This document shows positions 1-7,922 of a DNA stretch of 34,497 nucleotides, in pieces. The notes below the pieces were generated by a model. The model was not told the DNA's origin. It saw only the letters and a list, made by a program, of their open reading frames with translations, and did no database searches. The stretch covers positions 1 through 34,497 of the forward strand of contig DWWN01000008.1 in the NCBI GenBank assembly GCA_019119685.1, given 5' to 3'. Each line of letters opens with the position of its first letter. The first letter of the stretch is position 1. The position numbers and the translations under genes are program-made. The DNA comes from Candidatus Faecalibacterium faecigallinarum (GTDB lineage Bacteria; Bacillota; Clostridia; Oscillospirales; Ruminococcaceae).

Positions 1-260
1 CCCCCGGGTTGCGGTGCCCTGCTTTTGCTTCGGGCGTCGCTGCGCCCTCGCAAAAGACAGACCGCTGCCCCTGCTCCGCTTCGGCTGTTTCTGCCGCAGG
101 CAGCGCCTCAGCTGCGCAGCCCGCCGCCCATTTAATGTATCCCCCGGCCTGCGGGCGCGCCCCTTCGGGGCTCTAAACCAGAAACGGCTCCTTCCGTTGT
201 AACCGTACAGCAAAAAGAGGCCGTTTTTCTAGTTTGCCTTACCACTGCTTAACCACTACC
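1..260. other. Non-coding, hairpin-rich left edge
   Basis: No open frame here has a ribosome binding site or recognisable product. Several GC-rich hairpins are visible: 22-28 with 50-56 (CTTTTGC/GCAAAAG, with an inner GGGCG/CGCCC stem), 63-69 with 99-105 (CGCTGCC/GGCAGCG), and 159-163 with 167-171 (a CCC-TTCG-GGG tetraloop hairpin). It may be the end of another structured element cut by the window edge, or degenerate intergenic repeats. Function unknown. Confidence 0.4.
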
Positions 261-272
261 CATGGGCGTACA

Positions 273-318
273 CTTGGCTCTCCCCGGGGGAGAGCTGGCG
301 CGAAGCGCCTGAGAGGGG
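273..318 (+). repeat. Short palindromic intergenic repeat, family B copy 1
   Basis: The order is CTTGG, then a hairpin GCTCTCCCC/GGGGAGAGC, then a hairpin GGCGC-GAA-GCGCC, then TGAGAGGGG. The same order with changed but still paired stem bases occurs at 29952-29999. This resembles the short multi-hairpin repeats commonly scattered between genes in gut Firmicutes (from memory, no search run). Confidence 0.6.
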
Positions 319-405
319 AGGCTCCCCCGCGTGCGGGGGCACGAACAGCGACCGCGTCCAGCGGACGAAATAGGGAGCTGTGAGTGGCTGCGTAAGCGAG
401 GCGCA

Positions 406-486
406 GTCATGCCGCTGTACGGCATGACTGAGAGGGCTATTGGGCGGCGAGACTGAGAGGGGGTGAGCGCGGCAAAACTGAGAGGG
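406..486 (+). repeat. TGAGAGGG direct repeats with 25-nt period
   Basis: A 9-bp hairpin GTCATGCCG/CGGCATGAC (406-414 with 420-428) is followed at once by TGAGAGGG at 429, and the octamer recurs at 454 and 479, exactly 25 nt apart. The residues before each octamer are also similar (GCGGCGAGAC, GCGGCAAAAC). The octamer is also the 3' end of the family B repeat at 310-318, so this looks like a decayed or expanded tail of that family. Confidence 0.5.
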
Positions 487-608
487 CTAAACAAGATTTC
501 ACCCACAAATCCCCATCTGTCAAGTAGGATTGTTCCGGTGATTCTGCCCAAGAATTTTGCTGAAATTTGGTCGATACGCCAATTTTGGGCTGGGATACAA
601 CTTTTCTC

Positions 609-636
609 TTGCAAATTCTGTCAAATGCTGTATGAT
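609..636 (+). promoter_or_regulatory. Putative promoter of the pectinase gene
   Basis: TTGCAA (609-614), a 16-nt spacer and TATGAT (631-636) fit a vegetative promoter. The predicted leader to the ATG at 780 is about 135 nt. It contains a hairpin CCGCACAG/CTGTGCGG (650-657 with 680-687) and a CTGAAAA/TTTTCAG pairing further on. Confidence 0.5.
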
Positions 637-779
637 GGATGTATACAACCCGCACAGTGGGTTTTCCGACGGGAAACGGCTGTGCGGCAGGGGGCTGTCT
701 GAAAAAGCAGACATGCGCTGCGTTTTCAGATGCACCCTATGGGCCTGCGCCCGGCGCAGGAGAGAGAAGGAGGAACACC

Positions 780-3700
780 ATGAGCCATTCACCCCAAAAA
801 CGCGGGCTGGCACGGCGGTTCGCCGCCGGCCTGCTCGCGGCAGCCATGACGGCCAGCTGCATCCCGACGGCCTTCGCGGCTGGCAATGACACCAGCAAAA
901 GCTGGACCTTTACCTGGTTTGGCCCGTCCACCAGCGAGACGACCAATACCGTCAGCGCCCCCGACGGCATCAACGGCAGCATCGTCATGACGTCCTGCAC
1001 CGCCAACGCCGACGGCACCATCGCCAAAAAGGGCGGCAAGTTCGTCTCGTCCGACCCCGCCGACGGCATCAGCTTCTACTACACCACCATCGACCCGTCC
1101 AAGGAGAATTTCTACCTGCAGGCCGACGTCACCATCGACTATATGAATCCCACCCCCGACGGTCAGGAGGGCTTTGCCCTGATGATCCGGGACGTCATCG
1201 GCACCACCGGCGAGAGCGCCAGCTTTGAGTCCAACCTGGTGTCCATCACTGGCACCCAGCTGCCCGGTGCAGGCCAGAGCAGCACCACCGGCGGCATCAA
1301 GGACATGGTGGGCGTCCGCAGCTACACCGGCATCACCGATCTGTCCACCGTGGACAGCGACACGCTGAAGGTCTACCGCCAGGGCTTTGACCCCGACAAC
1401 ACGACCATCAAGCAGGGGGATGTTTACCGCGTCAGCCTGGAAAAGGCAGACTACGCCTACATCGTCACCCAGTACGCCATCAATGCCGACGGCACCACCG
1501 GCGCTGTCCTGGGCCAGCACACCCTCTATATCCCGGCCAAGGACCCCAACGCCGAGAGCGTTTCCAGCTACGCTGAGCTGGATGACCCCATGCTGGTCCA
1601 GGACGATCTGGGCTATGTGGGGTTTGCGGCGGCCCGCGGCATGAACGTCACCTACTCCAACATTGTTTTCACCACCAGTGCCTGGAACGCCGCCGGCTGG
1701 CATCCCCAGGAGCCTGAGCAGGTGGCCGCCGACTACCAGATCACTAGCCCCGTCACCGCCGCCGAGAACAGCTATACCCTGGTGTTCAAGGCCAACGCCG
1801 ACGGCAGCGCCAACATTTACCAGAATGGCGCGCTGGTGGAGTCCGGGGTGGCCATCACTGCCAACGCCGAGTTCTCCAAGACTTATCCCATCGCGGGGGA
1901 CACCACCTTCCGGGTGGAGTTCACCCCGGACCCGGACTACAAGATTTCTACCTTTGAGATCTTGGACAGCTATGACACCGCCGTGGTGGAAAAAACGGTC
2001 ACGGTCCGCACCATCGGCAACGGCAGCACCATTTACGTTGCGCCCGCCGGTCAGAGCACCAACGGCGGCGCCAGCTATGACGACGCCGTCGATCTCCAGA
2101 CCGCCCTCAACTACGCCACCGCCGGCCAGACCATTCTGCTCCAGCCCGGCAGCTACGACATGAGCAACACGCTGCTCAAGGTCGCGCGCGGCCGCAACGG
2201 CACCGCGGACCAGCCCATCACCCTGCAGGGCGACGGCGGCTACGCCACGCTGGACTTTGGCCGCTCCGGCACCGGTTTCGAGCTGTGGGGCGACCACTGG
2301 CACGTCAGCTTCCTCAATGTCACCAACACCGCCGACGGCTGCAAGGGCATGCAAGTCTCGGGCAGCTGGAACCTGGTGGAGCGCTGCAATTTCTACAACA
2401 ACGGCACGACCGGTCTGCAGATCTCCGGCTCCTCGGCCGAGACCATCGAGAAGTGGCCCAGCTACAACACCATTCTGAACTGCAACTCCATCAACAACGC
2501 CGACTCCGAAATGGAGGACGCCGACGGCTTTGCCGCCAAGATCACGGCTAGCGTGGGCAACGTCTTTGACGGCTGTATCGCCGCCTACAACGCCGACGAC
2601 GGCTGGGACTTCTTCGCCAAGGTGGCCACCGGCTCCATCGGCAACACCACCATCCGCAACTCGGTGGCCTACCGCAACGGCTGGATCAAGGTCACGCCGG
2701 GCAGCACCGCCAAGGATTGGTCCTTTGCCGCCGTCTCCTGCGACGAAAACGGCACCCTGACCGTGGACCCCGCCGCCGAGATGCTGGACGCGGGCAACGG
2801 CAACGGCTTCAAGATGGGCGGCTCCAATATGCCCGGCGCCCATGTGCTGGAAAACTCCATCTCCTACGAGAACAAGGCCAAGGGCATCGACTCCAACTCG
2901 GGCCAGGACATCAAGGTCTACAACTCCACCAGCTTCAACAACGGCGGCTCGAATGTGGCCCTGTACACCAGCGATAAGAAAGCGGTCACCGGTTATGAGG
3001 CCGAGGGCGTCCTCTCCTTCCGCACCGACGGCAAGGACACCGCCGAGCAGATCAACCTGCAGTCCCAGTCCAGCACCGACGTCTACGGCAAGACCAACTA
3101 TTACTGGGATACCGAGGCCCAGTCCAGCCACAACACTTCCTCCCGCCAGACCGCGGTCTCCCGCTTCTGGTTCTGGAACCTGAACACCGACCGTGAGCCC
3201 ACCCGCAACGCCGACGGCTCCATCAATATGCACGGCCTGCTGCTCCTGAACCAGATCGGCCAGGCGTTCACCGGCGGCAACGCCGGCGCCCACGGCGAGG
3301 CCTGGGGCCAGCACGAGCCCGAAAAGGCCACCATCTGGGTGGTGGGCGACTCCACCGTCTCCGGTTTTGACGACGACTACTATCTGCCCCGGGAGGGCTA
3401 CGGCGAAGAGCTGGCCAACTACCTCAACGCCGACGTCTATAACCTGGCTGTCTCGGGCGCGTCCAGCAAGGACTTTTTGACCATGGACAGCTACACCGCC
3501 CTCCGGGAGGGCAGCGACACCGTCCCGGCCATGGGCAGCGCGCCTGAGACCGAGCAGTTCCTCCTGATCGGCTTCGGCCACAACGACGAAAAGACCGAGG
3601 AGGCCCGCTACACCGACCCCAACGGCGACTACAACACCCCCGGCAGCTTTGCCAACAGCCTGTATGTGAACTACATCCAGCCCGCCCTGGCGGCCGGCGT

Positions 3701-4922
3701 CACCCCCATCGTCTGCACCCCCATTGTCCGCCTGACCGACGACAACACCCACGCCAGCTATGACGGCGAGTCCGGTCACATCACCGAGACGGTGGAGGCC
3801 TACGGCAACACCTTCCCCGGCGGCGACTACGCCCAGGCCATCCGGGATATGTGCGCCGCGCTGAATATCCAGTGCATCGACCTGACCCAGCTCACCGAGG
3901 ACCTGAACGTCCGCATGGGCCAGCACGCCCAGTGGATGCACGCCTTCACCGGCGCCAAGTACGCCGCCGACGGCGTGACCCTGATCCCCACCGGCCTGGA
4001 CAAGACCCATACCAACAGCTACGGCGCCAAGATGAACGCCTGGCTGATCGCCAACGCCGACACCTCCCTCAAGAAGTACAGCCGACACAAGGTGCAGCCC
4101 ACCTACAACGCCGACTTTGCCGACGCCGCCAACCCCGACTACGAGGTCAGCAGCTACGCGGCTCCCACCGGCGCCAGCGCCCTCTGGCCCGCTTACACCG
4201 ACGCCAGCGGCCAGGTCTGGAACGGCACCGTCTTTGGCGACGTGGGCGGCCAGGACAAGATCACGGCTGAAAACTTCACCGCCCAGCCCAACGCCGACGG
4301 CTCCATCACCCTGGGCGTGGCCAACAACCGCGGCAAGATCGCGGGCAGCTCGGACGGCCTGATGATGTACTACGTCCAGCTGCCGGCGGGTACTACCTTC
4401 AAGCTGAAGGCCACCGCCACCGTCAACAGCATGGCCGCCAACAACCAGGTCTCCTTCGGCCTGATGGCCCGCGACGACCTCTACATCGACACCTATGTGG
4501 CCGAGACCATGGGCGACTACGTGGCGGCCGGCACCCGCAACCAGGGCGCATTTGCTGGCTTTGGCCGCAAGAGCGGCGAGCTGTACAACGGCCCCGCCGC
4601 CACCCACGTCTACGCCGCGGGCGACACCTTGGATCTGGAGATCGCAGGTTCCGCCGATGGGTATACCGTCACCTACGGCGGCAACGCCCCTGTTTCGGCC
4701 GGGTTCGACTACCCCCTCACCGCCGTGGATTCCGACTATATCTACGTTGGGTTCTACGTCTCCCGCAACTGCAATGTGACCTTCAGCAACATCAGCCTGG
4801 AGATCACCGGTTCCGGCGCAGCCGGTTCGGCTGCCGGGACTGGCGCTGCTGCCGAAGCGCCCGCCGGCCCCTCGCTGGCGGAAGAAGCCTGGACTGCGGT
4901 CCGCGGCTGGATCGGCATCTGA
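780..4922 (+). CDS. Secreted PL9 pectate lyase - CE12-type esterase fusion (1380 aa)
   Basis: Predicted to cleave pectic galacturonan and remove acetyl groups outside the cell. The ATG at 780 follows AGAAGGAGG; an in-frame ATG at 639 lacks a ribosome binding site. Residues 1-33 form a signal peptide ending AFA. A beta-sandwich-like module spans about 36-310, a linker domain 318-415, and a right-handed beta-helix about 416-830. The helix carries the PL9 signatures DGFAAK (582-587) and DDGWD (606-610), family positions for calcium and catalysis. Residues 850-1100 are an SGNH/rhamnogalacturonan-acetylesterase-like domain with GDS (nucleophile Ser858), GHND (933-936) and DKTH (Asp1074, His1077). 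A C-terminal module (about 1105-1345) resembles the first one: LMxRD motifs near 134 and 1228, and YVGF...NVT.SNI near 279 and 1322. No LPXTG anchor is seen. The domain calls are strong; exact substrate is inferred. Confidence 0.88.
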   Translation: MSHSPQKRGLARRFAAGLLAAAMTASCIPTAFAAGNDTSKSWTFTWFGPSTSETTNTVSAPDGINGSIVMTSCTANADGTIAKKGGKFVSSDPADGISFYYTTIDPSKENFYLQADVTIDYMNPTPDGQEGFALMIRDVIGTTGESASFESNLVSITGTQLPGAGQSSTTGGIKDMVGVRSYTGITDLSTVDSDTLKVYRQGFDPDNTTIKQGDVYRVSLEKADYAYIVTQYAINADGTTGAVLGQHTLYIPAKDPNAESVSSYAELDDPMLVQDDLGYVGFAAARGMNVTYSNIVFTTSAWNAAGWHPQEPEQVAADYQITSPVTAAENSYTLVFKANADGSANIYQNGALVESGVAITANAEFSKTYPIAGDTTFRVEFTPDPDYKISTFEILDSYDTAVVEKTVTVRTIGNGSTIYVAPAGQSTNGGASYDDAVDLQTALNYATAGQTILLQPGSYDMSNTLLKVARGRNGTADQPITLQGDGGYATLDFGRSGTGFELWGDHWHVSFLNVTNTADGCKGMQVSGSWNLVERCNFYNNGTTGLQISGSSAETIEKWPSYNTILNCNSINNADSEMEDADGFAAKITASVGNVFDGCIAAYNADDGWDFFAKVATGSIGNTTIRNSVAYRNGWIKVTPGSTAKDWSFAAVSCDENGTLTVDPAAEMLDAGNGNGFKMGGSNMPGAHVLENSISYENKAKGIDSNSGQDIKVYNSTSFNNGGSNVALYTSDKKAVTGYEAEGVLSFRTDGKDTAEQINLQSQSSTDVYGKTNYYWDTEAQSSHNTSSRQTAVSRFWFWNLNTDREPTRNADGSINMHGLLLLNQIGQAFTGGNAGAHGEAWGQHEPEKATIWVVGDSTVSGFDDDYYLPREGYGEELANYLNADVYNLAVSGASSKDFLTMDSYTALREGSDTVPAMGSAPETEQFLLIGFGHNDEKTEEARYTDPNGDYNTPGSFANSLYVNYIQPALAAGVTPIVCTPIVRLTDDNTHASYDGESGHITETVEAYGNTFPGGDYAQAIRDMCAALNIQCIDLTQLTEDLNVRMGQHAQWMHAFTGAKYAADGVTLIPTGLDKTHTNSYGAKMNAWLIANADTSLKKYSRHKVQPTYNADFADAANPDYEVSSYAAPTGASALWPAYTDASGQVWNGTVFGDVGGQDKITAENFTAQPNADGSITLGVANNRGKIAGSSDGLMMYYVQLPAGTTFKLKATATVNSMAANNQVSFGLMARDDLYIDTYVAETMGDYVAAGTRNQGAFAGFGRKSGELYNGPAATHVYAAGDTLDLEIAGSADGYTVTYGGNAPVSAGFDYPLTAVDSDYIYVGFYVSRNCNVTFSNISLEITGSGAAGSAAGTGAAAEAPAGPSLAEEAWTAVRGWIGI

Positions 4923-4955
4923 TCGTTTTGCCCATCTCCTCCTGAGATAACACAG

Positions 4956-5004
4956 AAACACCCCGCCGGCTCACTGTGCGCAGCACAGGGCAGGCGGGGT
5001 GTTT
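4956..5004. terminator. Terminator-like hairpin after the pectinase gene
   Basis: A perfect 12-bp stem AAACACCCCGCC (4956-4967) pairs with GGCGGGGTGTTT (4993-5004) around a 25-nt loop. The T-run is short, but the AAA/TTT ends make it usable from either strand, between the pectinase gene and the oppositely oriented small gene. Confidence 0.7.
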
Positions 5005-5147
5005 CGTATTTCACAGCGCGGCGCGGCAGGAGACTGTGACGGAGAAGCAGCAGGGCCTTGTGTAAGGCAGAGGGACGGCCGGCTCGGAGTTGGGACAGCG
5101 GCGGTCCGGCAGGGCCCTGACTTGGGGCGCAGCGCAGAGAAACCCAT

Positions 5148-5417
5148 TCAGGCGGCCCGGAGGGACTCGGGGCGCCGGGCCTTGGAGGCGTCCGGGCGGC
5201 GGGAACCGGCTGCGGCTGTGCGGCGGGCGCGGCGCATGGCGGCGCGGCTTTCTGCGCGCTGTTCCGCGGCCCAGGCGGCCCGCATACTGTGATAGCCTGC
5301 CAGACAGCAGGCGGCGGTCAGGGGCAGGCCAAAGGTCCCCTCTGCAAAGGCGCCCAGCGCCAGCAGCAGGGCCAGAGCGATGAACAGGATGCAGCACTTC
5401 CAAAACAGACACTTCAT
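5148..5417 (-). CDS. Small membrane protein of unknown function (89 aa)
   Basis: I do not recognise this family. The start at 5417 is chosen because GAGGAGGTC lies 7-10 nt upstream; a longer frame to 5495 would run through the promoter at 5484-5512. Residues 1-27 are a Cys-containing hydrophobic helix (MKCLFWKCCILF then Leu/Ala-rich). A second hydrophobic stretch follows at about 29-45, then a very basic Arg/Ala-rich tail likely to be cytoplasmic. It stands alone, convergent with the pectinase gene and divergent from the repressor gene. The strong promoter and ribosome binding site support a real gene; the function is unknown. Confidence 0.6.
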   Translation of the reverse strand: MKCLFWKCCILFIALALLLALGAFAEGTFGLPLTAACCLAGYHSMRAAWAAEQRAESRAAMRRARRTAAAGSRRPDASKARRPESLRAA

Positions 5418-5483
5418 GGAACGGGACCTCCTCAGCACAGCTTTACAACCGGATGAACAACTGAAAGTTGTTTTAACGCCTTT

Positions 5484-5512
5484 ATCATAAACCAAAATCG
5501 GGTCTGTGTCAA
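5484..5512 (-). promoter_or_regulatory. Promoter of the small membrane protein gene
   Basis: On the minus strand, TTGACA (5507-5512), a 17-nt spacer and TATGAT (5484-5489): near-consensus vegetative promoter. Confidence 0.75.
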
Positions 5513-5553
5513 GAGCTAATACAACTTTTCTTCACTTTTTTGCAAATTTGCAC

Positions 5554-5582
5554 TTTACAGGGACACTTTTTGGTTGTATAAT
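5554..5582 (+). promoter_or_regulatory. Promoter of the XRE-S24 repressor gene
   Basis: TTTACA (5554-5559), 17-nt spacer and a perfect TATAAT (5577-5582). The -35 box is embedded in TTTACAGG, which recurs in the palindrome at 5607-5620, suggesting overlap with an operator half-site. Confidence 0.75.
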
Positions 5583-5606
5583 AAAAACAAGAAATAACCA
5601 GTAGTA

Positions 5607-5620
5607 TCCTGTTTACAGGA
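5607..5620. promoter_or_regulatory. Candidate operator, inverted repeat TCCTGT-TT-ACAGGA
   Basis: A perfect 6+6 inverted repeat lies about 15-30 nt downstream of the predicted start point of the repressor gene. Its right half extends to TTTACAGGA, matching TTTACAGGG over the -35 box at 5554-5562. This layout is typical of an autoregulating Cro/CI-type repressor; binding is inferred. A GC hairpin (CGGGCCGG 5625-5632 with CCGGCCCG 5643-5650) follows in the leader. Confidence 0.45.
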
Positions 5621-5695
5621 AAAACGGGCCGGGCGGCGCGCGCCGGCCCGACCGAACCAACCGGCAGTATGCCGTTTTGCAAAGGGGCGTTTTCG

Positions 5696-6328
5696 ATGTC
5701 ATTTTCCGAGCTGCTCAAACAGTGCCGCAAAAAGCAGGGCATCAGCCAGGCTGAGCTGGCCGCCCGTCTGGGCGTGACCCAGCAGGCCGTGGGCAAATGG
5801 GAGAGCGGCAAATCCTCTCCCGACCCTTCCACCGTGGCCCGGATCGCCGGCATCCTGGGCACCACCGCCGACTATCTGCTGGGGCTGTACCGCCCCGCCG
5901 CCGACCTGTCCGAGACCGAGAGCCGCTTTTTCGGCGGCTATGCCGAGAGCCTCATCCCGGTGATCGGCACCGTCAAGGCGGGGTATGGCGCCCTCGCCTT
6001 TGAGGAAGATTACGGCAAGGAGTACGCCCGCGTCAAAGACCCGGCCAACTACTTTTATCTGGTGGTCCGCGGGGACAGCATGGAGCCACGCATCCAGGAC
6101 GGCGACCTGGCCCTGGTCCACCGCCAGGACACTCTGGAAAGCGGGGACCTGGGGGTCATCATCTACGGCGACGAGGGCGAAGGTACTCTCAAGCGGTATA
6201 TCCAGCGGGGGAACAGCGTGGTCCTGCAGCCCTTCAACCCCAATTACAGCGAGCTGGTCATCAAGGGAGAGGACCTGAACCGGCTGCACATCGCCGGCCG
6301 CGTGGTGGAGACCAAGACCAAATGGTGA
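5696..6328 (+). CDS. Cro/CI-like repressor with S24 (LexA-type) self-cleavage domain (210 aa)
   Basis: Predicted DNA-binding repressor inactivated by autoproteolysis. The ATG at 5696 is preferred because AAAGGGG lies 8 nt upstream; the ATG at 5669 has no ribosome binding site. An N-terminal XRE helix-turn-helix covers about residues 3-60 (SQAELAARLGVTQQAVGKWE). The C-terminal S24 domain shows GDSMEP with Ser128, and TLKRY with Lys166, the expected catalytic dyad. A potential Ala95-Gly96 cleavage bond (VKAGYG) sits at the usual distance before Ser128. LexA itself has a winged helix instead of XRE, so this is a CI/ImmR-like chromosomal regulator, not LexA. No phage genes are adjacent. The flavoprotein gene follows after 55 nt and may be co-transcribed. 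Confidence 0.88.
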   Translation: MSFSELLKQCRKKQGISQAELAARLGVTQQAVGKWESGKSSPDPSTVARIAGILGTTADYLLGLYRPAADLSETESRFFGGYAESLIPVIGTVKAGYGALAFEEDYGKEYARVKDPANYFYLVVRGDSMEPRIQDGDLALVHRQDTLESGDLGVIIYGDEGEGTLKRYIQRGNSVVLQPFNPNYSELVIKGEDLNRLHIAGRVVETKTKW

Positions 6329-6383
6329 CGCCGGGCGATTCCATTTTGTATTGAAACGCCGCGATCCTACAGGAGGGCGTGCC

Positions 6384-7622
6384 ATGAAAGAGATTTTAGT
6401 CCTGGGCGGGGGCGCGTCGGGGCTGGCGGCGGCTATTGCGGCCGCCCAGGCCGGCGGCAGCCGGGTGCGTGTCACCCTGCTGGAACAGAACCCCGCGCCG
6501 GGCAAAAAGCTGCTGGCCACCGGCAACGGCCGCTGCAACTTCGACAATCTGGCCAGCGGGGAGCCGGAGCGGTATTTTACCGCCGCACCCCAGGCCCTGG
6601 CCAGTCTGCTGGCCGCCATCGACGCCGCGGGCCTGCCCGCCTGGTGGGAGGGACTGGGCCTTGTCCACCGGGCCGACGAGACCGGCCGGCTCTATCCTTA
6701 CTCCAACCAGGCTTCGGACCTGACCGGCCTGCTGGTGGGCTGGCTGGACGCGCTGGGCGTGTCCGTGCACACTGGCTGCCGCGTGATGGGAATGGGCCAA
6801 AAAGGACGCGGCTACGCCGTCCAGGTGGAGCAGGAGGACAGGCGCACCCTTCTGGTGGCCGACAAAGTAATCTGTGCTTTGGGGGGCAGCGCCGGGCCGC
6901 AGTTCGGCACCGGCGGCTTTGGCCCCGCCATGGCCCGGCGGGCCGGCGGCAGGGTAGAGCCGCTGTACCCCTGTCTGACCCCGCTGCGCTGCAAAGAAGC
7001 CGAACAGCTGAAAGCCCTGGCCGGGCTGCGGGCCCGCGGAGCCGTCACCCTGTGGGAGGACGGCAGCGCCCTGGCCCGGGAGGAAGGGGAGATCCAATTC
7101 ACCGATTACGGCCTGTCCGGCATCTGCGTCATGCAGCTGTCGGGGCTGCTGGCCCCTGGCCGTGGCCCGCAGGAGCCTGCCGTCACAGTGGACCTTTTCC
7201 CCGTATGGACGGAAGCGGACCTTGCCGCCCTGCTGGAACAGCGGGCAAAGCGGCTGGCCGCATTCCCCGGCTGCTGGCAGGGGATGCTGGACCGCCGCCT
7301 GGGGGACGCCCTCTGGGCTGCGGCGGGCCTTTCCGGCCGCAAACCCGCCCAGCTGGGGCCGGAGGACTGGCGCAGACTGGCCCACACCTGCAAGGCGTGG
7401 CGCTTCAGCGGCCTTAGCCTCTGCGGCTGGAAGCAGGCCCAGACCACCGGCGGCGGCCTCTCGCTGGAAGAAGTGGAACCAGACTTCCAGTTCAAGGGCT
7501 GCCGGGGGCTGTATTTTGTGGGCGAAACGCTGGACTGTGCCGGCAGCTGCGGCGGCTTCAACCTCCACTGGGCTTTTGGCTCGGGTGTGGTGGCCGGGCG
7601 CGCAGCCGCCACCACCCGCTGA
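6384..7622 (+). CDS. BaiN/HI0933-family FAD-dependent oxidoreductase (412 aa)
   Basis: A flavoprotein of the HI0933/YhiN/BaiN family (often annotated 'NAD(P)/FAD-dependent oxidoreductase' or 'aminoacetone oxidase family'). The ATG at 6384 has AGGAGG 7 nt upstream. The N-terminus is a dinucleotide-binding fold, LVLGGGASGLAAAIAAA (residues 5-21). It is followed by the family segment NPAPGKKLLATGNGRCN. The C-terminus carries GLYFVGETLDCAGSCGGFN, the conserved FAD-contacting end of this family. Length is normal (about 400 aa). One member (BaiN of Clostridium scindens) has been linked to bile-acid dehydroxylation, but most members have no proven substrate, so no pathway is assigned. The family A repeat begins 19 nt after its stop codon. 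Confidence 0.9.
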   Translation: MKEILVLGGGASGLAAAIAAAQAGGSRVRVTLLEQNPAPGKKLLATGNGRCNFDNLASGEPERYFTAAPQALASLLAAIDAAGLPAWWEGLGLVHRADETGRLYPYSNQASDLTGLLVGWLDALGVSVHTGCRVMGMGQKGRGYAVQVEQEDRRTLLVADKVICALGGSAGPQFGTGGFGPAMARRAGGRVEPLYPCLTPLRCKEAEQLKALAGLRARGAVTLWEDGSALAREEGEIQFTDYGLSGICVMQLSGLLAPGRGPQEPAVTVDLFPVWTEADLAALLEQRAKRLAAFPGCWQGMLDRRLGDALWAAAGLSGRKPAQLGPEDWRRLAHTCKAWRFSGLSLCGWKQAQTTGGGLSLEEVEPDFQFKGCRGLYFVGETLDCAGSCGGFNLHWAFGSGVVAGRAAATTR

Positions 7623-7641
7623 ACGATAGAATGTCAAAAAA

Positions 7642-7843
7642 GTCCCATCCAGCCGACATGTGCGGATGGATGGGACACATACAGGGAAATTTAGCGCAGA
7701 GAGTGTGCGAGGCCACAAGGCCGAGTGCGCGGTTCTGCGCTAAATTTTGTCTAAAAGGGGGATATTAGGGGGAAAGGATTTCTGACGCGCGGATGCGCGC
7801 AGAAATGGGTTCCCCCTAAAGCGTGGCGCTTTTGCGGCACGCT
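7642..7843 (+). repeat. Family A structured element, copy 1 (candidate RNA)
   Basis: Four stem-loops in order. P1: GTCCCATCCA/TGGATGGGAC (7642-7651 with 7667-7676), 15-nt loop containing GACATGTGCG. Then the unpaired ACATACAGGG. P2: AAATTTAGCGCAGA/TCTGCGCTAAATTT (7687-7700 with 7734-7747), enclosing GTGTGC-GA-GGCC-ACAA-GGCC-GA-GTGCGC. P3: TTAGGGGGAA/TTCCCCCTAA (7765-7774 with 7810-7819) around an ATTTCTG/CAGAAAT hairpin. P4: AGCGTGGCGC/GCGGCACGCT (7820-7829 with 7834-7843), TTTT loop. Copies 2 and 3 keep the plan with compensated stem changes. This copy lies 3' of the flavoprotein gene on the same strand and is followed by a terminator, so it may be its 3' UTR or be processed from it. Confidence 0.85.
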
Positions 7844-7846
7844 AAA

Positions 7847-7897
7847 GGACCCGGCTGGCTGACGGTGCAATACCGCCGGTCCAGCCGGGCCTTTTTA
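7847..7897 (+). terminator. Intrinsic terminator after family A copy 1
   Basis: CCCGGCTGG pairs with CCAGCCGGG (7850-7858 with 7881-7889), and a T5 tract follows at 7892-7896. It would end transcripts from the repressor-flavoprotein unit and the repeat; it lies just beyond the convergent tatC stop. Confidence 0.75.
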
Positions 7898-7922
7898 TAA
7901 CGTTTTGGAGAAGGCGGGAGGA

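Noticed and set aside
14-202. 62-codon open frame at the left edge
   Set aside because: No ribosome binding site, Arg/Cys/Pro-rich translation typical of GC-rich non-coding sequence, and it overlaps several hairpins.
640-700. c-di-GMP riboswitch upstream of the pectinase gene
   Set aside because: The GCACAG start is suggestive, but the conserved second stem, receptor and linker sequences of that class are not there.
780-880. Possible twin-arginine signal on the pectinase (LARRFAAGLL)
   Set aside because: The Phe directly follows the two Arg, so the SRRxFLK pattern is not met; an ordinary Sec signal peptide explains it better.
789-4961. A 1390-codon open frame on the minus strand opposite the pectinase gene
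   Set aside because: It is a shadow caused by the strong GC bias at third positions; the plus-strand frame has a ribosome binding site, signal peptide and domain motifs, and the minus frame gives a Gly/Val/Ala-rich sequence with no family resemblance.
5696-6328. Assignment of the S24 protein as LexA
   Set aside because: The DNA-binding domain is of the XRE type, not the LexA winged helix, and no LexA box was seen near it.
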